A DNA stretch of 64,000 bases, taken from contig VXAA01001254.1 of the NCBI GenBank assembly GCA_013399115.1, positions 37,267 through 101,266 on the forward strand. The letters are read 5' to 3'. Positions 10,624 to 24,770 of this stretch are shown piece by piece. Numbering within the stretch: the first letter of the stretch is position 1; each line of letters opens with the position of its first letter. This DNA comes from Anseranas semipalmata (Eukaryota > Chordata > Aves > Anseriformes > Anseranatidae). The position numbers and the translations under genes are program-made. A model generated the notes under the pieces. That model saw only the letters and a list, made by a program, of their open reading frames with translations, was not told the DNA's origin and ran no database searches.

Positions 10624-11896
10624 GTATGTACTGCCTGGGTGCACCCTGTGGTAGCACAGTTTGAAGATTTTTGCCCTCTGGTGTGTTTTTTCTGATAGCA
10701 TTATCTTTTCAGTTTTCTCCTTGTGAAGTGTACAAGGAATGCCAAAACTCTGTGCACCGAAATTACATGGAATATGGAGCCTTGTCTAGCACTGTGTCAT
10801 GGAGGTCTCCACTTCAAAGACAAAGGATAATTAATTTTCAGGAATCCTGTCAGGCTGACATAGAGAATTTTGAAGGAAGGGGAGGGTCATTACTGCAAAA
10901 CATTGGTATTTCAGAGGCAATGAGTTCTCCTGTGCATGGGCCTATTAAGCAGTGCACATCACTGACCCACTGAAATGGGTCCACACATCAACTTAAGAAA
11001 CACCATTTCATCCTAGAATGCTCTATTACTTTTTAAGTTTAAATAAAGATACTATTTAGTAAAACAAGAATCATTTTGATACTATTATGATAAGAATAAA
11101 AATTTCCTTCTTCATATATTACTTGCAGATGATCAAAAGTTATCTTTGTCATATCTTTTGTGTGTTAAAATTACAAAAAGAAAGATTCAAGCAGCATTTG
11201 ACTTCTGTAAAGCTGTTACCGGGAGGCAGTTAAAAGTCCTACTTCCCTTCTCTCTCCTGGTGTCTGTCTGCCTTAGGTCCTCAGTCTCAACTTCTCCCTC
11301 ATTATATCTGCCCTTAGTTTCAGTCTCAGTCACTCCTTTATTCCTTCTCCCCTGCAGTGCCACTTCCTATAATAGAAAGTGGGATCTGAGGATCTGCACC
11401 ATTCTTATTACTGCCTCTAGTCTTTGTGTCTCACATCAGTTTGTTCCAGAAGATTGTCTCATCTATCTTAGATTCATCAGACTCTGAAGAAACAGTTTCA
11501 TCAACATTTGAGGAAGACTAAAAGATTTCTCTCACTCCCTTCAAAAAAAAAAATAAGACTTCCACGAAAAAAGACTTCAATAAAATGAATATTACTGAAC
11601 TCGTTGCTCTAAAATAACAATGGGGCTGCCTTTTTTCTCTTGTTAAGTCTTTTTTCTGTCCTATTAACATTCCAGTGAAATAAATTCAAGAGCACTGCAG
11701 TTATTTTTGACCTATGTCTGGTTCCTTGGCAGCAGTCAAGTACTTAAGCAAGTGAGATGAATGAAAGGAATGTTTGTTTTTTTCTTCTGCTTCAGGAAGG
11801 CAGTGCAAAGTTTAAAAAAAAATGTGCAGCTTGACACTTCCAGTAGTTCTATGGCATAACAAGGAAAAAGACTATATTTCGGTATATCTGTAGCAA

Positions 11897-11928
11897 TTTT
11901 TTTATTTATTTTTATTTTTATTTTTTTG
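11897..11928. repeat. T-rich (TTTA)n-like simple repeat
   Basis: Runs of T are separated by single A residues, giving TTTATTTATT-like low-complexity DNA. No transposon 3' end was recognised next to it. Confidence 0.8.
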
Positions 11929-12948
11929 TCCCTGGATTGATATTCCAACAAGACATCTTTTCAGTTTGTCTTGTTTTTCAAACCATCTCTCCCCTTTAGG
12001 TTTCCTTGGAAATTCTTCAGGTAGATAAATGATATCCTGTAGCCTTTCATATTCTTACATGTTTTAGGGTGACTGCCTTGTCCTTTTATTCCTCTTTGCC
12101 TGTTGGCAGAATCCTTGTAGCTTTTTTTTCGTGGTTTATAAGTGCTCTAACTGCTTTGAGTTCATAGTCCTATCGCTATATTATGATGTAAATATCTAGT
12201 CATGTACAGAAGACTAGCTCACATGTGCCTGTGTTTCAAATTTACAACAGTCTACAATCTTCATTTCTTAATCTGACGTCTTTGTTGGGACTTCTGTTGG
12301 GATTTCTGTATCTTACCATGATTTCTCCAACCTTGCCAAGGAATGGTCAAATGATTACCCTTTCCGGACTGAACATTTAATGGATTTTCATAAAAGCATA
12401 GTAAGAAATTGTTGTAAAAACACATTAAATAACTCAGGGATGTGACATTTTTTTTCTTTATTACTGAGCTTGATGTGAGAAATATCAGAGCAAAGTTCTG
12501 TATCTGAGCCATACAGAAAAGTCAAACACAAATGATTACCATAATTCTCTTGATCTTAAAAAATCTCTGAATTTCCTCATAGGCCTTCTCCATAGCTCCA
12601 CCCTGCTTGGATGTGTCTGATTTTTTTTTTTCTCCATTTTCAATTTAGGATTTGAACTTTTTAATGGTATCTTGTAATTAATTTTCTGACCACTTATGAA
12701 AATAAATGTTCATGGGCAAGCATTATGCTTTTTCTTGGACTCCATTTGGTTTTGCTAGGGCTCTGCACTGTCCTTTCTTGTTGTTATAGTAAGATTTTTG
12801 TCTAAATGGGGTCAATACTCATGGAACATTTTAGTATTGTTTAACTTACCTTGTCAGTAAGTAAACTCATCCTTTACCGACACTTTCTTAAGAAAGTATA
12901 GCATCTCAGCTTGTGATTTATCTTAGAAATCATGGTTTTTAGGACTTC

Positions 12949-13155
12949 CCTGCTGTTCTTATGGAAGTGAACCGTAATTGCGATATGAAGGTGCAAATGC
13001 AGCAGAATCCCAGGACTGATACCCAAAATGGCTTACTGAGTCTAAGAATATGAGTGCGTGTATTCATTCTGTGAGAGGCAGAAAGTACATCCCTGAAACT
13101 AGTTGTATTCCTTAAGTGTTTTTGTTCTTAGCAAGTGATTTGCAAGGTAAAAAAG
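12949..13155 (+). repeat. Diverged direct repeat, copy 1
   Basis: This segment recurs in the same orientation about 700 bp downstream. Shared landmarks in order are: GCAAATGCAGCAGAATCCCA (identical, 12993-13012), GATACCCAA, TCTAAGAATA, the block ACATCCCTGAA, CCTTAAG, TTTTTGTTCTTA, and a final TAAAAAAG at 13148-13155. The two copies differ at many bases and by several small indels, so the duplication is old or reflects two copies of a dispersed repeat. I do not recognise the family and see no open frame conserved between the copies. Confidence 0.85.
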
Positions 13156-13658
13156 TTTTCTTCTTAAGAAACAAATTCCTTTCGGTTTTCTTGTTTTGCT
13201 TTTTTCAGATATTCCATAGTAAGACAACAGTATTGGGTCTGCTGATCTCACAGAAGCAAGCGTGTCTTTTGAAGCAAGGGCTGAAGAGTGAATGCTTACT
13301 CTAGCATACTCCCATGATTTACATAGCAGTATGCTAGAAACAGAAGGCCAGGGAAATTGTCACATCACCTATTATCACTGCCTGACAAGGCAGGACACAT
13401 TTTTTGAGACATGGTAAATTCTACATCTGCAAGTTCAACAGTGATAACAGAGAGTTACTATGAGTTTCTCTCTACTGCTAGGTGCCCACACAGTTTTTTA
13501 TCCCCAGACATGTAGAAACCTGAAATTGCTTTGTTTGTGTCATAGTATATCTTGCTGTTAGGCAAAGATCAAATTCCTAAAGCATAGCTGCCCAGAGTTT
13601 TCTAACAGTTACCTTACTTTAAGAGCTTTTATCTATTTTTCACAGGCTGATTCTTGAT
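13156..13658. other. Spacer between the two direct-repeat copies
   Basis: These are about 500 bp with no recognised gene or transposon. No terminal inverted repeats or LTR ends (TG...CA) were noticed that would make the pair look like LTRs. Confidence 0.5.
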
Positions 13659-13850
13659 AACTGGATATAAACCATAATGGCCATCTGAAATTGCAAATGC
13701 AGCAGAATCCCATGCAGATACCCAATAGGTCTGCTGAATCTAAGAATACAGATTCATATATTAATTCTCTCAGAGGAAAAAACTACATCCCTGAAGCCAA
13801 TCATATGCCTTAAGGGTTTTTGTTCTTAACTGTCTTGCAGGATAAAAAAG
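13659..13850 (+). repeat. Diverged direct repeat, copy 2
   Basis: This is the partner of 12949-13155. The identical 20-mer GCAAATGCAGCAGAATCCCA lies at 13693-13712, exactly 700 bp from its match. Order and spacing of the other shared blocks are kept up to TAAAAAAG at 13843-13850 (offset 695 there). Upstream, ACCATAAT at 13671-13678 pairs with ACCGTAAT at 12971-12978, so homology starts before the 20-mer. Confidence 0.85.
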
Positions 13851-16800
13851 AAAAATGAAACAATTAAAGATTGAAGGATTATCTTTCCAGCTCAGTTTAA
13901 GTGGATGGTAAACCCCCTAATATAAAACAAAAAAAATTATATATTTGCAGATTCAGTTGTTCCTAATGTAAGTTCTGCACAATTTAATCTGATATTTATA
14001 AAGAAAGAAGGCGTTTCCCCATAACATTTCCCATTTCTAATTAGAGCTTCTTCACAACCCTCTTTTTAAATACCCACACCTAAGAAACTGATGCCCAACT
14101 GAGCTGTATGACCTCTTTCTTTTGTTATCTTTTCCTCTCTGAAGTGGCAGGAGAGACATTCCCATTTTCCTTAGATCCTCACAGCTATTTTTTTCTTAAT
14201 AATAAGAAAAAAATCTTTATACATGAAAAGAGTCTAATACCTCATCTTCCCACAGTTGAAGTATTATCTCTGGAAGGAAATCCCTTAATAGTTCTTGTAA
14301 GGAAAAGGTTGTTTCATAACGCAGTCTGACTTTATCATTTTTCCCAATCCTTTTCATGTGTATTGTTTTTTACAGAATTTATCCTGTGGTGTCCTATCAC
14401 ATATCACTGCATCATGGAAATAAATAAATCTCATTCTCCCCAGAACTATTTTATCACTGTCTTTTTGATGCTGTTTATCTTGGGAACTGCAAAGTAGTTT
14501 AGTAGCTGATTCTGCAACTTGAATTTCATAAGCAGACTGCTCTTACTCCACTGTGAATTATGCTGTGCAATGCAGAATCAGGTGTAAAATACATTGGCAT
14601 TCTGTCTACAAAGTAAGATGAAAGAGGTTTGTAATGGGACGTAATACTTAGAGAGACCTGGAATGTTACTAACTGTCTAGTACCTGAAACAAATTTACTG
14701 CTGATGGTGTTGCAAAGGCCAATAGTCAAGTTTCTGTTCTAATGTAAAAAGTCAACTCTTTATGTTACAATCAATCTGATTCAAACTACTCTACAGTAGT
14801 GTTATCACTTCTTTTTTATTTATTTATTCTTCCTTTCAAGTCAGTTTTCAGGTTGTCTGTAAATTGGTTGCTAATCTTGTTGCTGGGAATAAACTGGATC
14901 ACCAATAACAGAAGTATCACACCGGAACCATACAGTTTGCACAGAATTTTGGGAACAGGTCACTAAGATACTTCTAATGTCCCAAAGGAAAGAAAACAAT
15001 GAATGGAGACATAGATACATTTTTATTTTCTATTCATTTCATTCCCAGAGAGTAGGTCCAAAGTCAGGGGATGTATGTGTTTAAGATTAATCTCACTGAC
15101 AATTTCAGGAAGATGTAGAGGAAAGAATACTGGAGTAAGAAGCAGAAGAGAAGATTCTTGCACTGGTAAGGGTATGCTTATTTGGCAGGACAGCTAAAAA
15201 GTCAACCTTAGATAAATAGAGCAAACGGAAGGATAGGGGTAGATGTTCACTACAATGTGTTCTTAACCATTTCTATTCATAAAATGTGCTCCCTCCTAAT
15301 ACACACATTCAAGTGGACTTAGAAGCTGCATTTTTGAGATTTTTCTTCCAGTATACTTTACAGTTCCAAATAATTTTACCAAATTCTAACAGAATTTGGG
15401 GCATAACTTCTTGTGTTGTCTTCAGTAGTAAGTAAAAACAACCAAAAAGAAGGCATAAATGTCATTGTTTTATCTCAAGGCCATCTGCTATTTCTGTTGA
15501 ACTCTTTCTTACTGTCATTTCATTCAAAGCAGTATAGCAGATGGTGTGGGAACCATCTCATAAAGTGCACTTACTCTTGTTTATAGGTATTCTAAAAAAA
15601 ATCTGTGTATAGATCATTGTTAACTAGCTAATCTGTAGAAAAACTAATAAAATTAGGTGATATGCATGCTGATGTCTTCATATATTTCAAGTTATAAAGC
15701 CTTTACTGGAAGGAAGTTCTTCCTGAAGTCACTAGAATCATCAACAGAATATGAAATGACTAAAAAGACCATTAAAGTTGCAGATTTTTCCCTGATAAAC
15801 TATTACTACATTAGCTTTCAGCTTGTACTATGTAAAATGATTACTGTTTCAGAAACCAACACCTTACTTTGGTGAAACTAAGTTTTATGTAGGTCTACAT
15901 GTCTCCTCTTATCCTTGTGTAAAAGGACCTGGGAATGAATACACAGGCATGAATAACTGCTGAAGGAAGGAGCTGTAAAAGACAACGTGGAATATTGATT
16001 GCAAATTCTCCTTGAGCCTTTGTCCTCTGATGTTTTAGTGGGAAAGTTGTTCTGAAGTATACATGCTACATAGGCTTGGCGCTTAAAGAACGGCCGAGTT
16101 AGGAAACTATGATCAATTAAGAGTGAGTGAGAGAAAACAAATTAAGTCACAAAGAGATTCAGAAGTGCAAAATTAGTCCCTGGTCTTACCCCTCTCAGGT
16201 GGAGCTCATCTTTCTCAATACAGGGTGATCCTCAGAAGTCAAATCAGCTAAGATCAGGGGCTGAAGGTGAGTATCATCAATCCTGCAGAAGGATTTCTGC
16301 TGGGGCAAGCCAGAATGGGAGACAACATTATATGTCACTGGTGTTTAGGCAGATCTGAATCAGATCAAATTTTGAATCAAGCTTCTTGATTGCTTGTGCA
16401 ATATAATTGTGCATGCATAATATACAGGGAAAGAATTACAGGCATTATGATTTAATAGTACTGAATTAGAAATACAAAACCTAGAAATAGCAGCTCCACT
16501 AACTGCTAGAAGTAAATTCTAAACCAGGAAGCCAGTTCATCTCACTGTTTGGTCTGTTTTACTAGTTAGTAACCATAGTTGGGATACCATTCATGTAAAT
16601 GTGATAAAGTTAGATTTTCTTCCAATTATTTTTTTTATGACTGTAACTAAGGAAAAGATGTAGAATATGTTCTAATATGGAGAGAATTTTATACATGTTT
16701 GTGGACACAAAATCAAATGTTAGTATGTGATTTAAGTGATAAGATCAAACACAGTAATAAATTCAATCAAAAAGCTGTAGACAACCTCACGTGTTTTACC

Positions 16801-19166
16801 CTGAGTGTGTAGATAGGGGAGCCTTCAGAAGAAGCGTCCACAGGATATTTTCATGGCATCAAGATCTGAGGTTAATGTGTGGGGATTTTAAATGTGTTAT
16901 AATGTGTTTTTAAAGTTTTTTTTTAATGTAAAATAGCAGATACGAGTGGAATTTTAAAGACGCTAGATTAAATAGTAAGCTATCTGTTAGACTCCAGATG
17001 ACCCATGAATGTGAAAACAAAGTGAAGAATAAAAAGTGCATGTGTACCTTTTGCGTGAGCATTGCTCTCAGATACAAAAGTTTCCGATAACTTACTCACT
17101 TTGAAATAAATGACAAAAAATGCCACCAAAGACACGTGATGAGGGCATAACACATGAAAGATAGGACTTGTATTAAGTGTGCATTGCTTTGCATTCTGAG
17201 ATGAAGCAAGATGAGGAATAAAATACAGGCTGTAGCTGTAAAATGATAGTTGTACTGAAAGAGCTCTTGAGCTTCCTACATACAATTTCTTTCATCATGC
17301 AAACTCAACTTGGGAGTCAGTGGGGACTTTGCTGTTGACATCAAGTAGAGTCAGAATTTCCTCAACTCTTCTTATTTATGGATTAAAGATGGAAAATCAA
17401 GGAGTGGTTTTAAGGAAGTTAGTCAAGTTAATAAGAGGATGAGGAGGCCATTGGGACCAGGAAAAGTGTTAATATTCATTTAAAGGAATTAAAACTTGTA
17501 GTAGACTTTGACAAATTGCTATTTTCTTACACGTTTTCCTTCAGAAGAACAATTTGATCTAGTAAAAATATTAATCCATAGCATTTTCTTAGCAAAAAGT
17601 CTTTTTGCTTGTCTCAAAAACAGTCCCACCTGAAAGTTGGGCCAAATACATGAAAATTGCTTACTTGTGCAAAGATAAATTGTCCAGCATTTGCTGTAGA
17701 GAACAGATACTTATCTGCTTAGCAAATCTGTCATAATAGTTAAAGACAATGTTTTTGTCATGCAGCATATGACTAAAATACTCCTTCCATGTGTTCCTTT
17801 TCCTTTGTCCTCATGTGGCACTTCTTTTATTTATCATTTCTATTTGCCATTCTATCCAATTTTAGAGGCAGATGATTAAAACTGATTCTTTTACAGGCAG
17901 AATTTCTATACTCCGTGCAGGAGACAGATAGAAATTGCATTTGATGACTAATGGTATGTCTGTATAATCTTGCTATTTTGGAATACACTCCAGCAACCCA
18001 TTGTAGAAAAGATAACCAAATGAACTGAATAGAACAGGTTCCATTAAACTAAACAAAAATGCTACTAGGAAATCTCTGTCCAATTTTAAGGCCAGATGGT
18101 TTAAGAAGTTCTGCTGTTCTCACTTTTAAATAATTTCAATCAGAACTAAATTAATTAGGAGTTAGATTCCTGCATGCATTGTTTCCACCATCAAGTACTT
18201 CAGTAAATCCTTATACATAAGTTTTTAACTGCAGTATATAAATGATGCTGCTGCTGTTAAGCAGAAGTGTTGAGTGCTGCCTTATTTTTGTAACTACAGA
18301 ATTTTCTTCTTATTGTTAACCTGTGACAAGGTGTTATAAAACATTAAATTCAAAGGGATTGAGCTTACTATGCTGATCGGTCCCAAATGTTCAGACTGAC
18401 CAGACTACACTGTTTGCCTATGAGTAAGACTTTTAGCAGTCTATAAATAGTGTCATCAGTTACACTTTACACAAACAGACACTAATGTGCATTCACAAAT
18501 AAATTTCTGTTTCTAGAAAGCTGGTTCCTAATATGCAATTTTAGACCAATAGGTGCAGTTTTGTATGCCAAAAATAAATTTCCCATGGATCTGAATTCTA
18601 GTTTTCAATTACATTTCCGTTATTTTTAATATACCCCTTCATCTCTGAAAAGTCTTCTACAAGGCTTAATTTGTTGTCTCACCTAACTAACCTTTGACCC
18701 TAGAACATCCACTGAATAAAACACAGAGTTTTTTTCTGTGTTTATTTTGAATCTGAAAGCTTGAGAGCATGAAGATAGAATCATAATTAATACATTCATT
18801 TTGGGGAATGCATTTAAAGGACTGATTTGGTTATGCATATTGTCTTCAGTGATGGAATATATAGCAGGAAGACAGTGAAATCCCCAGGTATGGAAAAGGT
18901 CTTCTTAAAAACTCCTAAGATAGGTCAAATTCCGTATCTCTTAACTTTTGACTAACACCATTTTATTTTTCAGAACTTTATTGTTAGGCGTACATGTCAA
19001 GTACATACTTACCTGTTGAAAACATGTTAATTCTGAACTTTATGAGTCCTGCATTAAGAAACAATCAAGTTAGGACAAAGGATTATTTCCCTTCCTTTCA
19101 TTCACTCTTCTTCCCTTCTGCACCACAGGAAATATTGTCAACCCATTCTTACCTGTCACAAATTAC

Positions 19167-19195
19167 TTTTTGTTTGTTTGTTTGTTTGTTTGTTT
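19167..19195. repeat. (TTTG)n microsatellite
   Basis: About six consecutive TTTG units are flanked by T runs. Confidence 0.9.
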
Positions 19196-22021
19196 TACAC
19201 TGTTTCCTTCAGTGAAGTCATCCCAGTGCTGCAGAAAATGTTGTCCCTTTGCACTTCATTTCCAATACAGATAGCAAGTGAGGGTTGAGGGAGGGATTTA
19301 CTATTTTGCAGGTGGACAGAAAGTGCTTTAATTCAACAGAAATATCCTAAATATGTTTTAGAAAATGTTCCATTGATTATATCCTTAATGTGGCAGAGCT
19401 ATAGAAAAGGAGTACTTAATTTTTCATCCAAAAACTACTGTTGTTTCAGAAAAATAAGTGCAAGTGTTGACTGCTATTGTTTAATGAAATACAGAAGTAA
19501 TTGCTGCTTATGATTTAAGAACAGAATTTCACTACAGATGTTTTTCTTGCTGGCCACCTTAAGCCAAATTAAACTCCTTTTTTCTATTTTTTTTTTTTTT
19601 TTAATGACAAGTGGTCTTCCAACTAGACAAGTCAGCTTGTGTACCAAATTGCATTAGGCTGTGATTTTTAGAAATAGTATTTCGTTACTGTATCATCCTG
19701 TTAGATGCAGCTATTGTCAGACTAACCCCTTGTGAATTTTGTCCTTTAGAACAAGTTAGCACAGCCTCGGAAAGGAACGTTTGGTCAGAGTCTGCCTTTT
19801 GGGGGACAAGCCAGATAATTTGAAGCACAGATATTCAGATTTACACTTGCCATTCCCTGTGTTAACTCTAGTTGGAAGCACAAATTGTGTGAATTATTTT
19901 TTTTTCCTGTTAAGAGGAAGCAACATGTAAACATGAAAAGAGCTCCTGATTCTTTTCTCAGAGACATCTTCGCTTTAGTCTTTCATACTCATTCTAGAGA
20001 CATGGTTACCACAGATAAATCAGTAACTCCTCTTATTATAAGCGAAGCTCAGCCTCAAAAGAGCATGTTGAGATCCTATTATAAATTTCACTACAAAAAG
20101 TTGATGTTTGAAAACAAAAATGCTAGCATGGAACTCGAGAACATTTGCATTCCTTGGCCTTCCTGTGAAAATCTATGCCAAAATAAAAAGGACAATATTT
20201 GCTTTTGGTAAATGATTTCCTCTGAAAGGTAATCACAGAAAACAATGTAGAACTACCTGTAAAGAGTTTTAGCTATAATTTTATTCTTTGCTCTGGTAAT
20301 TGATCATTAGACGTGCTGGGAGACTGATAAAAAAGGGGGACTGTGTTTGTGAACTGAATTATATGGGATAAAAATGAGACAGATAAAATGAGGGTACAGA
20401 CTCTCTTCTGTATGGTACTGCCTTTCATACATTTCGAAAACAAACATAGCTTGTATATGTAAAGTCTTAAGTCATTTTGACAGCAGGCGCATTTCCAAGT
20501 AAATAGAGAACTGGGGAATGGTTAGTCAGAATAGGTGATCACAGAGGAAAAGAGGAAAAAAAACAGTGACAGATATGTGCTGTGATATTGTCAGGGATAA
20601 ATGTGATCAGACTTGAATAACTGCCAGGACTGTGGTTGCAATAAAACACCATGCACAGGGAATATGTGAGAGGAGAAGGTTCTTTACTTACTATAGCCTA
20701 AAATAAAATAAAACAATAATAAAAAAAAAATCTAAAAAAGTTTTGGATTCCTTATCTATTAATTTTTCCCAGTTTACAAATCAAGCAGCAGCATAATTTT
20801 AATCCTAGTAAAAACGTTACAGATGATCCAAGCAGCAAAACACGCATGATGTTGCCTCAATAGAAACATTACTTTGTGCAAAGATGCAGGATTGCATACA
20901 AAACAAACTGGTTGTATATGAGGAGAATTGAATAGTAAGTATTATAATCACATCTGCAGGAAATGTAAGATATTTGGAGGGATGGACTACACAAAGGGCA
21001 GAGAACAGCACATTTTTGGAATATCTTTACATTGTACATACTTGTGCAGTAGCATTATCAGTGCTCAGTGGAATATTGTACATCAAGAATTACCACAACT
21101 TTGATGTTAGAGTTGCTCATATATACATTTGTATGCTCATAAATGTTGTGCAGAAGTATATTAGGCTGTGACTATGTAAAACTTTTGTTAACACTACATA
21201 CATTACTTGGTTCATACTTAGATTTCCACCTCACTGTTGAAACCAAGTAGACAGTAAGGGAGTTAGGGTTACGCTGTGCATGTTAGCACCTTGTTGTCAT
21301 CAAACCACTGGGAGGCCTAGATTTTCCATCATCATGAATGAACTGCTTCCAAACTCTCCACAGTATCCGGCTGATCTGCAGCATCCTGGTGACTTCTATT
21401 ATCATGCCATATACCAGTCCCTTTCCTGAAGTATTGATAACAGTGGGTCCAGGTTCACAGAAATGTTTCTAATCAGGATGACATTAAAGTATCCTTACAA
21501 CTTATCCCTGTTTATGGGAATTAACTGTATGCCAAAATGTTCTTTGAAAGATCTGAATTAAACAGGCTGTTCCCTCACATCTGAAACAAGCAAATATTCA
21601 TACATGCAACTAGTAGAGAGTGAAATACTGTGTGAAGTGGAGCATCTTTGGAATTTGTATGAATTCGTGTTCCTGTGTGCATTCTGAATGCTGCTTTGTA
21701 GTGGAATTCTTACTTGATTTAACCACAAGGATCAGAATATAGAAATAATATGCCTAGAATTATGTAGGAAAATGTGAATATAGTAGTGGTTGTTTGCTTA
21801 ATCTAGGATGTATCTAGAAAATGTAAAACTTTTTGCTCAGAGAGATGTGTGCTGACAGCATTGTATAGGAGCTCAATTTGAAAGGCTCTGATTTATCACA
21901 TGGAGACTTGTAAGTGGAAACAACTAGCTGTAGGGCACTGAGCAGAAGGGAAAAGAAAAAAACAACAACTCCTGTTAGAATGGAGAGCCATGTCATAGTA
22001 TTTGTTGCAGTCAATGTTGAC

Positions 22022-22062
22022 TTCCGTTCTGTAATATTTTAATTTCCGTTCTGTAATATTTA
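22022..22062. repeat. 22-bp tandem duplication
   Basis: TTCCGTTCTGTAATATTT occurs at 22022 and again at 22044, giving a period of 22 bp. The two copies are identical over at least 18 bases, so the duplication is recent. Confidence 0.9.
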
Positions 22063-23324
22063 CTAGTAAGTGTAGGTAGGCGTAGGCTTTTCATGGCCTT
22101 TGAATTTCTGAAACCTTGTATAAACTATTAATACATTTTATGAATATATATATAATCACAGATGCTTTGGTGTATTCACTTGCATTTATGCGCAACAGAA
22201 AAGTCGTCTGTGAAATTCATGAAAAATTATCTGTCAAATGGATGCAACCTGTGGCTCATGAAGCTACTAAAATGGTGTTTCTCTGAAGCTGAAAGGGCAC
22301 TTTTAGGAATACAGCATGCACACTGTTAAACTCCTAAGGCACAGGAGAAGCAAATTGTCAGCTTACAGTTTACAGTTTAGTCAGGAGCTGCAGTTCAGAA
22401 CCTTACATAGGAAGAGCAATAGTAGATCTCGGTTTCAGACGGCTCAAAACCCAGCCCAGGACTCTCTATATCTCAAGGAATGTCTTAATTTTCTTGAAGC
22501 TGCTTGTGAGTTCAGATATTTAGTCTGAGAAGAGAGATCTTATATCCCAGTGTTTTTCCAACACTCAGTGAAGCATAAAGTAGTTCCTTTATGGCAGCCC
22601 TGTAGGCGTGTCTGCATTGCATCCAGAAATGCACTTCCGAGGTTAAAATCCTGATACCAAATAAGTAAGCTTACTGTGCTTTGGTTTCTGTGAGTGTGGT
22701 ATGAGAGTGCACAAACTGGATTTCATTTGGATGAAATTCAGCTGGAAACTATACTCCAACTGCTAGTGAGTATTCAGTTTATTAGCTTTGGACTAGTCCA
22801 GAGCTAGTCCTTAGTAAAACCCCTTGAAACACATTTAATGTGGTTGTCAGATTCTCAGCACAGCTGTTTCATGCTACAGATGTGCTCCTGGTCAATACCT
22901 GCCCACGCAGATGTAGCCATATGATGCCCATATGATTTCTTCCTGTTTTACTATAAAGTGCCTGAATGTACTATAACATAGCTAAACTTGACCCAAATGG
23001 AGGATCTTATTGCTTGTATCTAGAAGGTCTTTAGTTTCTTCCACATTCAGGGTTTTATTTTGCTTTCAGTTACTTCATGTAAGAAAATCCTGGAATGTAA
23101 CTTAATAATGCCAAAGGGCACAGGATACAAAGACATATGTTTTAACTGAGCTTATTGATCTCATGAAAACATAAATCAGATTTGTTAGATCTGTTTAAAG
23201 CACAAGTTATAGTTCAGCAGTAGTCAAAAAACAAAAAACAAAAAAAAAACAACCATGCGCCGCCACCCTCATTCTGCTGTGATGAAATCAGACCTGCAAC
23301 GGAAAACAATTTAGATATGTGAAC

Positions 23325-23366
23325 TTGTTCTACCACACAGTAGAATATTGTTCTACCACAAAGTAG
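23325..23366. repeat. 23-bp imperfect tandem duplication
   Basis: TTGTTCTACCACACAGTAG at 23325-23343 is followed by TTGTTCTACCACAAAGTAG at 23348-23366, with a single base difference over 19. Confidence 0.9.
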
Positions 23367-24770
23367 TCAGGAAGGGAGTAAAGAGGAAGAGAGTGCATTG
23401 TGTTTGAGTTACATTCTGTAAATCTGTGTTTGATTATTCTACTTCAAAATATGTAGAAAGAAAAATGTCATCTCTGTTTTTTCAATAAGCTTCTCAGAAA
23501 TACGAAGAACAGAGCTGGGAGACCCTAGGGTCATAAGTAGAAGGGCCAGGAACTGAATATCAGAGAGGCAAATGTCTTTCTCCTAGAAGCTAGGCAAGTA
23601 TTCAGATTAAGCAACATGAACATAAACAAAAAATCAAAACAAATAAAATGATAAGGTTTAAATAGTCACACTAGTGTTATCCCTCCGTTTTCTTTTTTCT
23701 CTGCTTCACTGCAGGGATATGCCATTCAGGAAAATGGACTTCATCACATTTGAAGTGCTTCAGTTTTGAAGGGTTGAATTAATCTTCTCTTGCTACTTTA
23801 CCAGTTGTCCGAGCTTCCAAGAAAGACTAGGAAAGTAATTGTTCAGTGTCTATGGCAGAACAAAAGGAAAAACCTAACACATAATTTAGATAGGCTATAT
23901 GTTTCAGAGGTATGTAGAAGGAGTAGAAGTCACTTCTGGCTCTATAGCTAAATTCCAATTGCAGATTAAAAATCTGTTTCAGGCCACTGATTTATCATCT
24001 TTTACAACTGTAAAGTTTTCTTTCTTCAAGCTTAGCAAAATAAGATTATTACTTGAATAACAGAGATGATCTTGGGTTCATCTGTTGGGAAAGAGGGGAG
24101 AAAAAACTTCTGAAAAACAAAAGAAGGACTTAGCATCTTAAATATTTCTAATATTTGATATTCCTTTTGTAATGATGAAAAAACTACTTCGTCCCCCACT
24201 TCTATCTTGCATATGATAGAAAACTATGTAATAAAGCAGCAGACCTATTGGACTTAATACTCATTAAAAAAATCCACAGAAATACATGTGAAATACGTGA
24301 AATACTCCTCAGCTCTAACCTGGAAGCTCTTGCTTTCCCAGTTAAGCACACAGCCCACCTCAAGCTACTCAGCTCCATTCCTTCTGCAACAGCCGCTCTA
24401 TCCCGGTGTTTTTGTTTCTGTGGAAACTCTTGCCAATTCCAGCTATGTTTTGCTAATTCCATACTCAAGCTCACTCCTTCCTATAGCTGCTGGCATTGTA
24501 CTCTTTGTGGGTGTTTTCCTTGTCTACCTGTCTCTTCAGAGGCATATCTCTGTCTTCTGTTTCTTGTAGGGATTGGAAATACCTTAATGAATATCCTGAA
24601 TGGTTTCTGAAGGAAGACAAAAAGGAAAAAAAAAAAAATCAACCTATGGTAGCATAAAATTTTGAACAGAAAACAGAATCTTGCGTGAGAACAAAATATT
24701 CCTGTCCTGAAATGTTGTCTTGACCCATTTTCTTTTCTTATTATTTGGGTTCTCTGGCTTCAGGGAAGGT

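Larger units (their letters stand above)
2991..12948. other. About 10 kb AT-rich noncoding DNA without recognised genes or LINEs
   Basis: No coding exon, RNA gene, CR1 or LTR sequence is recognisable by eye. Open frames are short and of biased composition, as expected by chance. Items listed separately within it are a perfect palindrome at 6082-6103, a weak tRNA/MIR-like stretch near 7385-7432, an exon-like open segment at 10370-10623 and a T-rich tract at 11897-11928. It is intergenic or intronic. Confidence 0.6.

Noticed and set aside
12949..13850. The direct-repeat pair as LTRs of a short LTR element
   Set aside because: No TG...CA ends, primer binding site or polypurine tract was seen, and the copies are too diverged without a coding interior.
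19885..20211. 108-codon open frame as a small gene
   Set aside because: No known motif, signal peptide or splice/promoter context; composition matches translated AT-rich noncoding DNA.
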